DNA of 64,000 bases from Gerris lacustris. Its lineage: Eukaryota > Arthropoda > Insecta > Hemiptera > Gerridae. The position numbers were made by a program, and so were the translations under genes. The stretch lies in NCBI GenBank assembly GCA_951217055.1, contig OX578277.1, positions 113,402,514 to 113,466,513 on the forward strand, given 5' to 3'. Positions within the stretch are counted from its first letter, which is position 1; the number at the start of each line of letters is the position of its first letter. Of this stretch, positions 20,349 through 31,610 are shown piece after piece. The notes beneath the pieces are model-generated. The model ran no database searches, was not told the DNA's origin, and was given only the letters and a program-made list of their open reading frames with translations.

Positions 20349-20690
20349 TTAAATTTCTTGGTGAGCATTGCCCTGTACCCACATATTTCTCTCAAATAGG
20401 AAGGGAATTGTGAGCACTCCTCCACAGTGTTGCACTCCAGCCTTTGGAGATATTCCTCTTTGGAAAAGTACCCTTAGCAAAGAAGGACACTCGATACTCA
20501 GCGAGTACAGGACAGACAGCAACAAAGTGGAAGTTGTCTTCAACTGCATTTAAATTACAGAGAGAGCATCTGTGGTCTTCTCGTCCATGACAAAAATTTA
20601 CTTTTAGAAGCTGACCCCTGGCTTTAAACATCCAACCTGCTATAAACCTATCCTCTATTTTGCTAAGATACTTGGGGGGGGGGGGGGGGG
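20349..20690 (-). pseudogene. LINE reverse transcriptase C-terminal fragment
   Basis: The minus-strand reading includes HGREDHRCSLCNLNAVEDNF followed by HFVAVCPVLAEYR. This is the C-x2-C-x(n)-H-x(n)-C region found at the C-terminus of jockey/RTE-like LINE polyproteins. The fragment is about 80 codons long, ends near 20392 without the rest of the ORF, and abuts a 17-nt poly(G) run at 20674-20690. Confidence 0.7.
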
Positions 20691-20936
20691 TGGTTTGTTG
20701 TCGACTAGTTCTATATATAAGGGATGGAATTGTGAGTTTGTTGCGTTTTGAAAAGCTTTAAGTCTGTCTGTCACTTCTACCCTTGCTACAATTTTCATTA
20801 ATTGGCCTCTGAGTTCCTCACACATTTATGTTAATTCCCAAGTCATGCGCAAATTTTTCCCATTCTGCAAACCAAAATATATTTTTTTTTTATCACCTCT
20901 TTTGCTAAAAGATTTGTAAGTCTGTAAGAAAAGTGT

Positions 20937-21472
20937 TCAATTTGGAAAACGAAAAAATTGTATGTCTCCGATTTTAAAAATTCCAAGACAGAAATCCGTT
21001 TCAGAATTCGGGAAACATTTTTGGTCTCGTGTCTGTCTATGTCCGCGAATCCTGAAACATGTGACGATAACTTGAGTAAATTTCGACCGATTTTGATGAA
21101 ATTTTGTAGACATGTTCATTTTACCAATGCCTAGAGCGAGTTCGTTGTACAACGTTATCCGTCCAAGCGTTCACGCTCAACGCTCGCGTAAACGTGAATT
21201 TCAAATTGGAATTTTAGGTCGGGAAAAAAATCAAACTTCATCTTATCAATGAGACAACAAATTTTTACAAATTACAATTTTGTAGTAAAACCAACAATGA
21301 CACCGCTATGAAGTGTTAACGATCGCTAAAACTATTAATAGTTTTTACATAATAAACAATATATAACAATAAAGTAATATAACAATAATATTAATGTTAA
21401 TATAACAATAAAGTACATGGTAGGATGCGAGGAAGCTATGTGCCACACTAATTGGCAGTCTATTTTTTATTT
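20937..21472 (+). repeat. Interspersed repeat B (subfamily 2), 5′ truncated
   Basis: Carries CCAAGACAGAAATCCGTTTC, ACGCTCGCGTAAACGTGA and ends GAGGAAGCTATGTGCCACAC TAATTGGCAG, like the 26.5 and 41.4 kb copies. Confidence 0.85.
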
Positions 21473-21697
21473 TTTGTTAAAGAGAATTATAGTTACAATA
21501 TACAAGGCAATGGTTCGCACAATGGTAACTTATGGATGCGAGTTACGGACAGTGAATAATATTGTTTAGGGAATTCTTTAAAAGATTTTAAGATGGGAAA
21601 TAATGTGAATAATTGATGGACCAATCAGAGAAGAAGAAAACTGACAACAAAGGATCAAAAGAGAGACTGAGGATTTCTTGCAACGTGAAATCTTGTG

Positions 21698-22104
21698 TCC
21701 TCCTCTTTTTGGTGGACAATGTGATTTTCATGATCCTGATGAGTACGAAATTAGTTAGTAGACCAATAATCAAGTTAGTTTGTCACTTAATAGCTTAGTT
21801 AGTCAAATATTACTCCAAATCAAATAAGTCACCTATAAAGTGACAAACTACCATTAACTTGATTTTTGGTCAACTAACTAAGATAGTACTCAGGATCATG
21901 AAAATCACATTGTCCACCGAAAAAGGGCAGGACATGGCTGCTCTCCTCAGGGTTTTTTTTATCAAATGCCTATCGCCAAGCTGTGTCCCCAGACGAACAT
22001 AGCCGACCAAATATTCTTAAATAAGGCACCAAAGTATTTACTTATAAACAAAATTCTAGCTTGATGTTAGTCAGACACTTTTTTGCACGCTATCTCCTGG
22101 ACTA
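21698..22104. mobile_element. Foldback element A, copy 4 (left arm truncated)
   Basis: Begins at CTCTTTTTGGTGGACAATGT and ends CTATCTCCTGGACTA. It lies 62 bp beyond the stop codon of the minus-strand peptide gene, in its 3′ region. Confidence 0.82.
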
Positions 22105-22166
22105 TTAGTTGTACAGAAATCGGCATAAATTGGCTATTAACTTAAATTTGATGAAAAGCTGTGTAT

Positions 22167-22370
22167 TTACTGGCAGTCATCAATGAACTGAGAGGTTCGT
22201 TGGCGCAGGATCAAGTCTCTAAACAGACGAGAAGTCATGTGCTTAGTAAAGAGGCGGGACTGACGGACAGATGAAGTTAGTAAGTCGATACCTTTATCTG
22301 CACACTGCTTCGCGCTTGTAGTCAAGTCTGTGCAGCAAACCAGCGAGCAGCAATCCAGGTGAGTCAAGCA
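22167..22370 (-). CDS. Knottin-like peptide gene 6, exon 2 (cysteine exon)
   Basis: On the minus strand, 67 codons and a stop follow the acceptor GTGTTTAAG in phase 0, opening on Cys. The framework is C-x5-CC-x3-CC-x9-C-x42-C, ending CQ. The block CLTHLDCCSLVCCTDLTTSA is a distant paralogue of the plus-strand exons: identical spacing but few identical residues apart from Cys and DCCS. Its linker is the longest of the set and basic (several Arg), lacking the CVP end. The exon 1 partner lies 950 bp upstream on this strand. No AATAAA is seen before foldback A starts 62 bp downstream, so the original 3′ UTR may have been disrupted. Confidence 0.8.
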   Translation of the reverse strand, partial: CLTHLDCCSLVCCTDLTTSAKQCADKGIDLLTSSVRQSRLFTKHMTSRLFRDLILRQRTSQFIDDCQ

Positions 22371-22519
22371 CTTAAACACCCATGTAAGACAACAACATGA
22401 AAAATAAATAATAAAAAGCAAAAATTAATATTTGTATATGTAGATATTTGAAAGGTAAAATATTTAAATTTAAACAATCATCATATCATCATTCTCAGGT
22501 ATTACAGTTACCTAACTAA

Positions 22520-23001
22520 AAATCGATCCGAGACAACTCAGACAAACTTTCTCAAGAACAAGATCATAAAAATTTTATCAAAATAATCATTAAATTACTT
22601 CACCTCGGCGGGGAATCGAACCCGGCCTTCTCTGTCCGCTTTTAAAGCTTTTTAAGATTTTTCCCGGGAAAACGGCTTATATTGGTAGATTCTTAAATAA
22701 ATGGACCTTATATTAGACATTTTTTAATCAAAATCGTCCAAAGCTTTGTCGAGAAATGATTTTTTTCAAATTATTGCAGCTAAAATTCATTTCTCAATGA
22801 TTTTTCTGAACATGTATGCCAATTTCGACAAAATATGTCCAGTAGTTTAGGCTCCACGCGCGTGCTCAGACGACAGACGGACAGACATTTTTTAAAAACT
22901 ACTTTTTTTGGAATCAGGCGACCCCAAAACGTGTAAATTCATCAAAATCTCAAAATCGATTTTTTTGCCATCTCAATACTTTCTCTCTATATGAGGAAAT
23001 A
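22520..23001 (-). repeat. Interspersed repeat C in the intron of gene 6
   Basis: Same family as 18.5 kb (GAGACAACTCAGACAAACTT through CTCTCTATATGAG), internally shortened. The B-box-like segment reads GGGTTCGATTCCCCGCC on the minus strand. Confidence 0.85.
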
Positions 23002-23320
23002 AAAACCTTTGTACGCGCTTTTTACTTTACTTGTTCATGAATATCTTGTACTCTAATTTCCAGCCACTCCCTGAATGCTTAGAAACCTAAAATTTGCACA
23101 GAATATGTATTGGTATTGACGATGACAATACTATAATCAATCATTAGTTTTACAAAATGTTTATAAAAATGTGTCATCAAAAAACAATTTTCTTGTGAGC
23201 TTTATACATTATAAGAAAATTCTACAATAAGCTTTGTTGGAGTTGAAACAATTAAACTATTAATTCAAGAAATAATTAATTACAGGTTGTAATTAAATAC
23301 AAAAAAATATAATTAATTAC

Positions 23321-23449
23321 CGGTTTTCCATCATTGCTGCAAGTTTGAGTAAATTTTTCTGAATTTACCGGACCTCTTGTAACTTGTAAGGAAATGACTT
23401 TGGTTAACACAAAACCAATTATAAACAAATGTAAGGTTAGTTTCGTCAT
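23321..23449 (-). CDS. Knottin-like peptide gene 6, exon 1 (signal peptide)
   Basis: On the minus strand, 43 codons from ATG 23449 end at the phase-0 donor CCG|GTAATT. MTKLTLHLFIIGFVLTKVIS forms a signal peptide, followed by about 16 residues that may be a short propeptide, then the first mature Cys (residue 37), six residues and the junction Pro. This ending matches exon 1 of gene 5 in Cys spacing, final Pro codon and donor, although the sequences are otherwise unrelated. A two-codon upstream ORF (ATGCAATGA) overlaps the start codon and could lower initiation. A TATA-rich stretch lies near 23587-23605. The predicted precursor is about 110 residues. Confidence 0.8.
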
Positions 23450-23683
23450 TGCATTTCACTTAACAGATTCTACTTGGTCCCTTATTCCACTACGTCATCA
23501 AATTATCAAGTTAAACCCTGGTAAAGCCTCCTTACGTAATCTAGATAAGTAAATAAGACAAAGAAAACAATACATTATTATTTCTTATATAACATATATA
23601 AATTGAATTACTTTCTATTAAAAAGTAACTTTATAACGGCGCAATTAATCATTAGTCGCAAACTAAGTAATTAATAAAGGGGG

Positions 23684-23965
23684 AATAGTTATTTATGTTA
23701 CTAGACAGCAAAATGGAATTTGTTGACATGTTGACAAGTATTTTAAGTTTTAGTTCCGAGCCGAAGGCGAGGATAGGCTAAACAAATTTACTGCAGAGGT
23801 TAAGCCGAGGCAGGAAATTTATTATTTTAATGACGAGGCGAAGCCGAGGCAGGCAAATGTTAATTACCTGGTAAGGTGTAACCGAAGCAGGTAATCTTTA
23901 AATGAGTCTGGAATGTTTCCTTTGCTGCATAGTTACATACAATATTTTATCTACAAATGGCAGAA
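23684..23965 (+). repeat. Interspersed repeat E, copy 2
   Basis: The longest copy of this family, with internal near-repeats of GAGGCGAAGCCGAGGCAGG. An inverted copy at 24340-24480 makes the pair able to fold back over about 800 bp. Confidence 0.75.
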
Positions 23966-24339
23966 AAATTTCACTAATTATTATATTCCCTTTTTAATAT
24001 ATAAAAGATTTAAAGAAATTAAATTTGTAAAAAAACGAAAGTTTGAGTCATCAAGAAAACAAAACAAAGGCAAAACAATTCAGGGTTGCCACTTTTTTTT
24101 TATTAACAGCTTTTTTATATCTCAATTTTTAGCGATTTTTTTTAAATAATCACTGTAAAATAATAATATGTATCTTATTACTAAAATTATTTAAGTTATT
24201 TTCAAAAAAAGATTAAATATTTAGCGGAATATTACTTTCGCTTAAATGTATACAAATGAACAATGTGGAAGAGTTTATAACCTGCGATGTAGTAACCTTT
24301 TTGCAGTGAAATTTTCTTAAAATGTTACAGCCTGTTTGT

Positions 24340-24480
24340 TATTTTGCTGAAACTTTAAACTTTTGCTGACACTAATTTCCTGCCTCGGCTTCGCCTTTGC
24401 AGTAAATTTGTTTTGCCTATCCTTGCCTTCGCCACGGAACTAAAACTTAAAAACTTGTCAGCAAAATTCCATTTTGCACC
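24340..24480 (-). repeat. Interspersed repeat E, copy 3 (inverted)
   Basis: Reverse complement of the family core (CCTGCCTCGGCTTCGCC, CTTGCCTTCGCCACGGAAC). Confidence 0.7.
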
Positions 24481-24524
24481 TATATTATTTGAAAATAATA
24501 GGTTTTAAAAAAAAAAAAAAATAA

Positions 24525-24870
24525 AATATAGTATACGAAGGAGTGTGCGAGGAAGCTATTTGCCACACTAATGGACAGTCATTTCTTTAAAATCTTTCAA
24601 AATTGTTTTGATTTTTTACAGGAATATAAGTATCAATTTAGCAATTAAAGAATGATATTATATTAGGAACGTTTGTAATGCTACTTTCGACAAACCATCT
24701 ACATTTTTTTAAACTTAGACAAATACTTTTAGATATATGTATATAAAAATCTATGTATGTGTTGTATGTGGAAGAGAAAAAAAATACGAACAAAGTGAGT
24801 TATTTTTAAGATATATTTGTTCGCAAAAATTGAACGACAAAATTTTAGACGTGAGATACGATATATTTAA
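24525..24870. repeat. Repeat B fragments, one 3′ end and one inverted body
   Basis: GCGAGGAAGCTATTTGCCAC at 24550 is the family 3′ end. It is followed by an inverted, decayed family body with TACTTTCGACAAACC. Confidence 0.6.
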
Positions 24871-25252
24871 TACAAAAATGTAATCTTTGTACATTACCTG
24901 GAAAAGATTGAATAGCTGTTAGAAAATTGATTGAATTTATTATGATGAATTCTTTGTATAATATTGACAATTTCAACCTAACTAACACTGAGTTAGTTTT
25001 CTTAGCCACATTTCCCTATTATTTCTATCTTATCTACACTCATGTCTTATCTATTTCACTTTACCGTTTAGTACACCATGTGAAATTTTAATTGAATGGC
25101 AAATAATAACTTTGTAAAAATAATTATACAATACTCACTAATCAATACAATAGATTACCGTGCTTCGCTACTGAGAATGTTATTTTTTTTTTTTAGATAT
25201 TTCAGTTTTATGGATTAATAAACAATTGCGGAAAAGTATTGAAATAATATCA
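24871..25252. other. No gene recognised
   Basis: AT-rich, no supported feature. Confidence 0.45.
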
Positions 25253-25847
25253 AAAAATCGGTCAGAGACAATTCAGACTAACTTTCTCTTATACGAGTTT
25301 ATAATTACTTGGCCCAGTGTTTTCCATTTGTTAGTTTTCGTTGGTACATTTAATTATTATTGAACATTAAATGTTTTGATCATATTTTGATCAAAATATA
25401 TCATAAAAATAATTTCTCCTCGGCGGGGAATCAAACCCGGCCTCTATCCCTCCGCTTTTAAAGCTATTTTCTCAGGAACTAGATTTTTCCCGGGAAAAAT
25501 GTTTATATCGTTAGATTCGTATTTAAATGGACTACATTTTAGAATTTTTTAATCAAAATTGTCAGAACCGTTTGCGAGAAATATTTTTTTTTCACGTTTT
25601 TTGAGCTAAAATTCATTTCTCGATTTCGCCTCGGGGTATGATTTTTCTGAACATGTATGCCAAATTTCGTCAAACTCGACCCGCAAGTTTAGGCTCCAGG
25701 CGTCTGCATAGACAGACGACAGACAGACATTTTTTAAAAACCACTTTTTTGGACTTAGGGGACCTCAAAACGTGTAAATCCATCAAAATCTCAAAATCGA
25801 ATTTTCGCGCCATCACAATACTTTCTCTTTATATGAGAAATTAAAAA
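25253..25847 (-). repeat. Interspersed repeat C, copy
   Basis: Runs from AATCGGTCAGAGACAATTCA to CTTTATATGAGAAATT, with the B-box-like GGTTTGATTCCCCGCC on the minus strand. Confidence 0.85.
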
Positions 25848-26470
25848 ACAAAAAATATCCTGATGCCATAAAATTCTCCCCCCCCCCTTATTTTTATACC
25901 CCCCTCTCTCATGAATTAATTATAATTTGCAGAAATCCTAAATAACTATTTGATTCCGACATATTATGGAGGATTCAGTTGAGCTTTTTAAATATTAACA
26001 TTCCGGAAATAGCAGAGGCATAACCCCATAAATAAATACTTGCGCCCTAAAGTGATACCTTGGCTCAATTCCCGCATTTGTTTTTTACTTTGCTCTGTCA
26101 CTGATAACATTTTCGAAAAAATCCCTATTGTATATTTTACCGTATAAAAGAAGTGGTTATAGTTATATTAGTGAGGATACATGGTTTAAATATTTATTAG
26201 GCCACCATTCCAAAATGGGCGGTTAAAAAAACCGTTTTACTGATTTTAGTAAAAGGAAGCAAATTTAAATTTTTAATGTGCTAGTGCAATTAGTCCGGAG
26301 ATATTGCACTGGCATTGTTTGACGTTTAAATTCTTGGGTTGGAAAAAGTCACTTTTTTTCTCCCCTTAAGTGCAAGGCCTATCAGTATGGGGGCTATTTC
26401 TTTGATCAATTATTCTATTAATAATAACTAATGAGTGTTTATTAAAATTACAGCAAATATAAATGAAAAA
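25848..26470. other. No gene recognised
   Basis: Contains a poly(C) run near 25880 and mixed sequence; no ORF or known repeat. Confidence 0.45.
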
Positions 26471-27015
26471 TAGACTGCCAATTAGTGTGGCACATAGCTT
26501 CCTCGCATCCTATAATGTACTTTATTGTTATATTAACATTAAAATTATAGTTATATTACATTATTCTTATATTGTTTATAATGTAAAAACTATAAATAGT
26601 TTTAGCGATCTTTAACGTTTAACGTTGTCTCATTGAATAGCTGAAGTTAGATTTTATTCCCGACCTAAAATTCCAATTTTAAATTTGAAGTTCACGTTTA
26701 CGCGAGCGTTGCTCGTGAACGCTTGGACGGATAACGTTGTCCAACAAACTCGTCCTGGGCATTGGTAAAATGAACATGTCTACCAAATTTCATCAAAATC
26801 GATCGACATTTACTCAAGTTATCGTCGCACGTTTTATAATTCGCGGACACACAGACCGACTGACAGACAGACAGACAGACAGACACGAGACCAATAATGT
26901 TCCCTGATGTCTGAAACGGATTTCTGTCTTGGAATTTTTAAAATCGTAGGCATAAAAGTTTTTCGTTCTCAAAAGTGAACACAATGCTTCCGTTACCTTC
27001 GGTAAGCTCGGAAGC
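26471..27015 (-). repeat. Interspersed repeat B (subfamily 2), full length
   Basis: Starts with the inverted 3′ end ATAGACTGCCAATTAGTGTG and ends at TACCTTCGGTAAGCTCGGAAG, with a CAGACAGACAGA run inside. ORFs over it are repeat translation. Confidence 0.88.
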
Positions 27016-27164
27016 AAAAATAATAATTAAGGTAAACAAATTATAAAAGTTACGAGTTTGTAGAGTTTAATTAGATTATATTGACGCTGCAGTTCTAATA
27101 CCTCGTAACCAAATAAATAATATCTTATAATATCTTCAGATTAAAGTTTGAAATATATTAAGAA

Positions 27165-28380
27165 TTAATATATTTCCTTTTACCGATATCTTACGTTCTA
27201 ACGAAACGATTTTAATAGAACTTCATATGCATCGTCTAAAGTACAATTGAAATAAGTATGTGAAATTTCAACTTGATACAAGCAGTAGTATTTGAGTTAT
27301 GAAGTGATACATTTATAATATTAGTTTAAAAGCTATTACGGGTGGTTAAGATTCTTATAGTCGTGTTGTGTGTAGGTTAGTTTAGGAAGTAAAGCTTTGT
27401 ACCGAGTACCCCCACTCTACCTCACACTACCCTCTTCCACTTATCTTCAACTGACATTCATCATGAGTAATAAATTTCAATATTCAGTATTTTATTACAA
27501 TACATTCGCTTCAATGATAGAGCCACGTGATGCCTAGTTTATGAACAGTTACCTCGGGTTCAAATATAAGTGGTGGTTGAATTATTTTATTAATATTATC
27601 TGTACTCCTTGCTATGACTACTAATAATAAAATTATATTGGTGTGTGTAATTAAAAACACTCACAGTAAGGTCTCGGATACGATACAATCTAGTTTTATT
27701 ATTAGAAAACATAGCAAGGAATACAGACAAAATTAATTAAATAAATAAAATAATTCAAGCACGACTTATATTTGAACCCGAGATACCTATGTTTCTCTAA
27801 AACTATAACCCCTATTTAAAATGTTTTGAAAATATATCAATTTGAATTGAAGTTAGTTTCAGTTTTAATAGCAGTAAACAGGAATTGTGTACCCACTTTT
27901 ACGAACAATGACGATTTTTGACAAATATTGACTCATTTGAAATTTATTTTGACAATTTGACAATTAATGTGACATCTATCTTGTTCCTGGGTAACTATCG
28001 TCACAAATGTCGTGTTCCTCTAGTTTGTACCTGGCAGAGTTAAGGAAAAATTAAAAGAAAATCATTATTTGTATCATTAAAGCAAGCGTCTTACTATAAA
28101 TATATATTGAATATAAGAAAAAACTTGATCATGATGAGTTTATAGTTAAAGAGTATGTTTGTTAAAGGATGTTGGATTGAAATAGGACTGTTTTCAATTT
28201 ACCCGGCCTACTAATTTACAATATACCTCTTCCCTACTTTAAAGCTTCTGCTTGTATCAGGTTGAAATTTTACACGCCTGTTTTAATTGTACTTTAGGCA
28301 ATGTGTAAGAAGTTTTATTAAAATCGTTATACGTTAGAACGGAAGATATCGGTAAAAACGTTGTTTTCTTTATTTTAAAC
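27165..28380. mobile_element. Large foldback built on repeat D arms
   Basis: The left arm (27170-27310) and right arm (28235-28375) are inverted copies containing TACCGATATCTTACGTTCTA and TGCTTGTATCAGGTTGAAAT. The 900-bp interior carries another foldback and non-coding sequence. Confidence 0.65.
27551..27787. repeat. Inner foldback, 237 bp
   Basis: ACCTCGGGTTCAAATATAAG at the left and its near-complement at the right, continuing through TTGAATTATTTTATT. CCTTGCTATG and CATAGCAAGG pair further in. Confidence 0.8.
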
Positions 28381-28386
28381 GTTTAA

Positions 28387-28458
28387 TCTGGGTTTACACG
28401 ATCCAAGTTGACTTGGACCTAATCAGTTTTGACTTTATATTGACGCTACTTGGATCGT
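28387..28458. repeat. Small inverted repeat
   Basis: GGGTTTACACGATCCAAG pairs with CTTGGATCGTGTAAAC. Several CCAAGTTGACTTGGA half-palindromes follow to 28540. Confidence 0.7.
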
Positions 28459-28689
28459 GTAAACAAGTTATCAAAGTCAACTTGGACATCCAAGTTGAGT
28501 TGGTCGTTATTTGATCTAAGTAGACTTGGATAGCGTCAACCATATGATTATGACAAGAAAGCTGTCAAAAATGAGAAAAGACGTGAAAAGTTGTGACGGA
28601 TTTGTCTATAAGAAGGTTGATAAGAAAAGAAAACACTTTTACTTGTTCAATAATTTTATTATCAAACCATAAATATATTTTGACTTACA

Positions 28690-28720
28690 TACCGGTTTCG
28701 ACTTATTCAGTCATCGTCAG
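28690..28720 (-). ncRNA. Hammerhead-like motif with palindromic helix III
   Basis: On the minus strand: CTGACGA, T, GACT-loop-AGTC, GAAACCGGTA. ACCGGT is fully self-complementary, as expected for dimer-forming minimal hammerheads. A 21-nt perfect inverted repeat continues to 28748, but that arm lacks GAAA. Confidence 0.45.
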
Positions 28721-28759
28721 TGTAATGATTACACTGACGATGACTGAATAATAGTCCAG

Positions 28760-30253
28760 TCACCAGCGGTAAAAAAATGCAAAACCTCTAAATTTTGGGA
28801 ATCAACATCGATTTTCGTAAACTTTTGGATTTTGAGCTTCACTTACCCTCTACTTAAAAATCTACCCTGTGCCGAACCGGGCTTTTAATTTTTTAGGGAT
28901 AAAAACTACCCTTAACTGGAAAAAAAAAAAAAATCGTTGGGTCTAGCGTGTAATTGGTTAAAATAAAGTTTAAATGTATTATTTGTAGATCTCTTGACAT
29001 TCTCGAACAAGTTTATGATTAATCAAAATGGTTTAACCCCTTTGAATCATCCCCTGAGGGCAATAATTTCCAAATCTAGTTTTAAAGATATGTATTATAA
29101 CTAGAAATGATTTAAAAGTGCGTCATATTAAGTTTGAATTATTTTATTTAAATTGACGCTTCAACCCTTATTCCTGAGAATATAACCTCCCCTAAGAATA
29201 TTAATTATTAAAAAATAATGTCAACGATTTTTATTAAACATTAGCCAGAAGTGCATTTATATTGACTCATTTGAAATTTATTTTGTTAGATAATAGGGAA
29301 ATTGAAAATCAACCTGGATACACATTTTGAAGCTTTAGAAAATGATATCGGGGAACGAGTGAAAATTCCCCACCAATTGGAGGGTAATTAGAACTGCTAG
29401 ACTTGGTTACCGATACGGCTATAAATATTTATAATTTGGGTTGAGTCGATTGAACCGTCTGCATTACCATTTCCACCGGGGGGAATTCCCTCCGATGATT
29501 TGAAATCCGTGGTGACTCATTCCCTCACGAATGTTCGCGTCTCATTTTCGAAACGCTTTTGTACGGGTCGAGAAGCTTAGTTATGAAGTAAGGAAGATAT
29601 CACGTTGGAACTCTAGGTACGTGGCAGACGACAATACGTGACTATAACAATTACCAGTTTACATTAACTTGCGGGAACACCTCCGGGAACAATGGACCTA
29701 GATTACTCTATCAAGGGTAGCTTTGGGGACGTCTAAAATGGGTAGATGTGGGGACGTATAGAGGTAGGTAAAGGGACATATGGCCTAGGTGCCCGCGTAC
29801 CTACTATGCTCTGAAGCCAGATATAGGATATGTGCATAATAGACGGGCTGGGGACGTCTCACCTTCCTAACAGGGACCGCATTCACTCCCACCTCACTCC
29901 CTATATTGATTATTACGCCCCCCCCCCCCCACATTCCATTACTTTGTTAATATCCTTTGGCTTTATTAGATAGCGGTGAGGAGGCTGTGCAAGGAGCACT
30001 ATGTGACGCTTTCTCACACGGGCAACGCAACATTGAAAATTTCATTAAAACCATTCTCACACCCTTCCCCCCTCCCCTCTCCACCTCTCCAACCCATCTC
30101 CATTAAATTTAAGCAAAAATCAATTTTCAAAGACATAAAATTTTAACTTGTAGCAGAGAATGACTTCTTTTAAAACATAATCAACAAATATTATTCGTTT
30201 TCATACTTCAACAGGTTACTTTTTTTTTTTTGTTTATTTAAAATATATAATTT
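28760..30253. other. 1.5 kb without a recognised gene
   Basis: Mixed composition, less AT-rich around 29.3-29.9 kb, with a short internal series of GGGGACGT-type motifs near 29.73-29.87 kb and a poly(C) run near 29.92 kb. No open frame above 60 codons. Confidence 0.5.
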
Positions 30254-30852
30254 TGCTTCCGAGCTTACCGAAGGTAACGGAAGCTATGTGATCGTTCTGA
30301 AGAACGAATCAATTTTAGGTCTCCGATTTCAAAAATTCCAAAACAGAAATCCGTTTCAGACATCAGGGATCATTTTCGGTTCCGTGTCTGTCTGTCAGTC
30401 TGTCGTTCAATTTTCGCGAACCAACATATCTAAAAAACTACACGTGCAATTTTAATGAAATTTGGGTGGTAGGTCATAATTAGCCCATTGTTGGTCCCAT
30501 ATAAGTTTCAACCTTCTGCGCCTATTTGTTGCTCCTCCACATGCGCACAAACATACATTTATTTACACCTATAGGCTACAAAAGTACTAATCCGATTTGA
30601 ATGAAACTTTTATAGTTTATCGAAAGTTACCCGCAGATAGCCCCAGATTAATATGAACCCTCTGCGCTCTTTTTTTTTTTTGCTAAATTCATACTTTAAT
30701 TCGTCTAAAAACACAATACAATTTTGACAGATTAAAAAAAACGGGGGAAACTTTAAATCAATTAGACAATAATGGATGTGAAAGCATTTAATCAATAAAG
30801 TACGTAGATAAGATGCGAGGAAGCTATTTGCCACACCAATTGGCAGTCTAAT
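30254..30852 (+). repeat. Interspersed repeat B (subfamily 1), full length
   Basis: Begins GCTTCCGAGCTTACCGAAGG, which folds as a hairpin with TAACGGAAGC, and ends GCGAGGAAGCTATTTGCCAC ACCAATTGGC. Matches 54249-54846 end to end. Confidence 0.9.
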
Positions 30853-31330
30853 TTTTATCAAACCTGGTAATTTCCAAGTAATAAATTATTTCATCTCCAG
30901 TAGGGGAAAAAAGTTATGATTTTGAATTAGTTTAGAGGGACTAAAGTAAGCCTTTTCATCCCTGAACTCAAAAAGTAGGGAGAAAAAGTAAAAGTAGGGC
31001 GAAATAGTAAAGTAGAGCAAAAAAGTAAAGATTGCAACTTAATTATTTTATACATAGTAGAAAATGAATGGCTAATGTAATGAAGTTGTCGAAATCAGGT
31101 TGGCGGCACTGCTTTTTCGACCTTGATTATCTTCGTTTATAACCTTCATCTAAATAACCTTCTATTTGAGTTTAATTCCAATTCTTTTTTTTTTTATTAT
31201 TGAATCTCTTATATCTGCTATTAAAAGTGCTAATAATTATTGTTATTTATAGAACTAGACCGGGAATTAACGCTTATAATTATAAAGTACTCATTTAGTA
31301 CCTGTACCTAGTACAATCAATTAGAAATTA

Positions 31331-31610
31331 AAATTTTTAAGTTTTAGGTAGTATTCATACTACGAAAAGATTAAATTTTACTTTAAATCAAATTAATTTG
31401 TATCGGTAACGACAGAGAAAAATCATTCTCCAGTGTAGCTCAGTTGGTAAGAGCGCCTGTAACGGATATGTAGGAGGCCCTTGGTTCAAGTCCTGGTGCT
31501 GGGGTCTATTTTTCTCTGAATGTCTCCCGTAGTTAATGATAATTATAATTTGATTTAAAGTAAAATTTAATATTCCCGTAGTATGAATACTACCTAAAAC
31601 TTAAAAATTT
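31331..31610. mobile_element. Foldback element enclosing a tRNA-like sequence
   Basis: Arms of about 64 bp (AAATTTTTAAGTTTTAGGTA to ...ACTTTAAATCAAATT and the near-complement) surround the tRNA-like segment at 31429-31503. An inner pair GACAGAGAAAAAT/ATTTTTCTCTG also pairs. Nothing else is coded. Confidence 0.75.
31429..31503 (+). tRNA. tRNA-like sequence (probable tRNA-derived element)
   Basis: A seven-pair acceptor stem can form, and the A box is canonical (TAGCTCAGTTGG), as is the B box (GGTTCAAGTCC). The anticodon arm CTGTA/TGTAG encloses a loop with GGA at the anticodon place, but position 33 is C instead of U and the T stem has a mismatch. I read it as a tRNA-derived repeat or pseudogene, not a working tRNA. 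Confidence 0.5.

Noticed and set aside
31429..31503. Functional tRNA gene
   Set aside because: C at position 33, a T-stem mismatch, presence inside a foldback and a second decayed family copy favour a tRNA-derived repeat.
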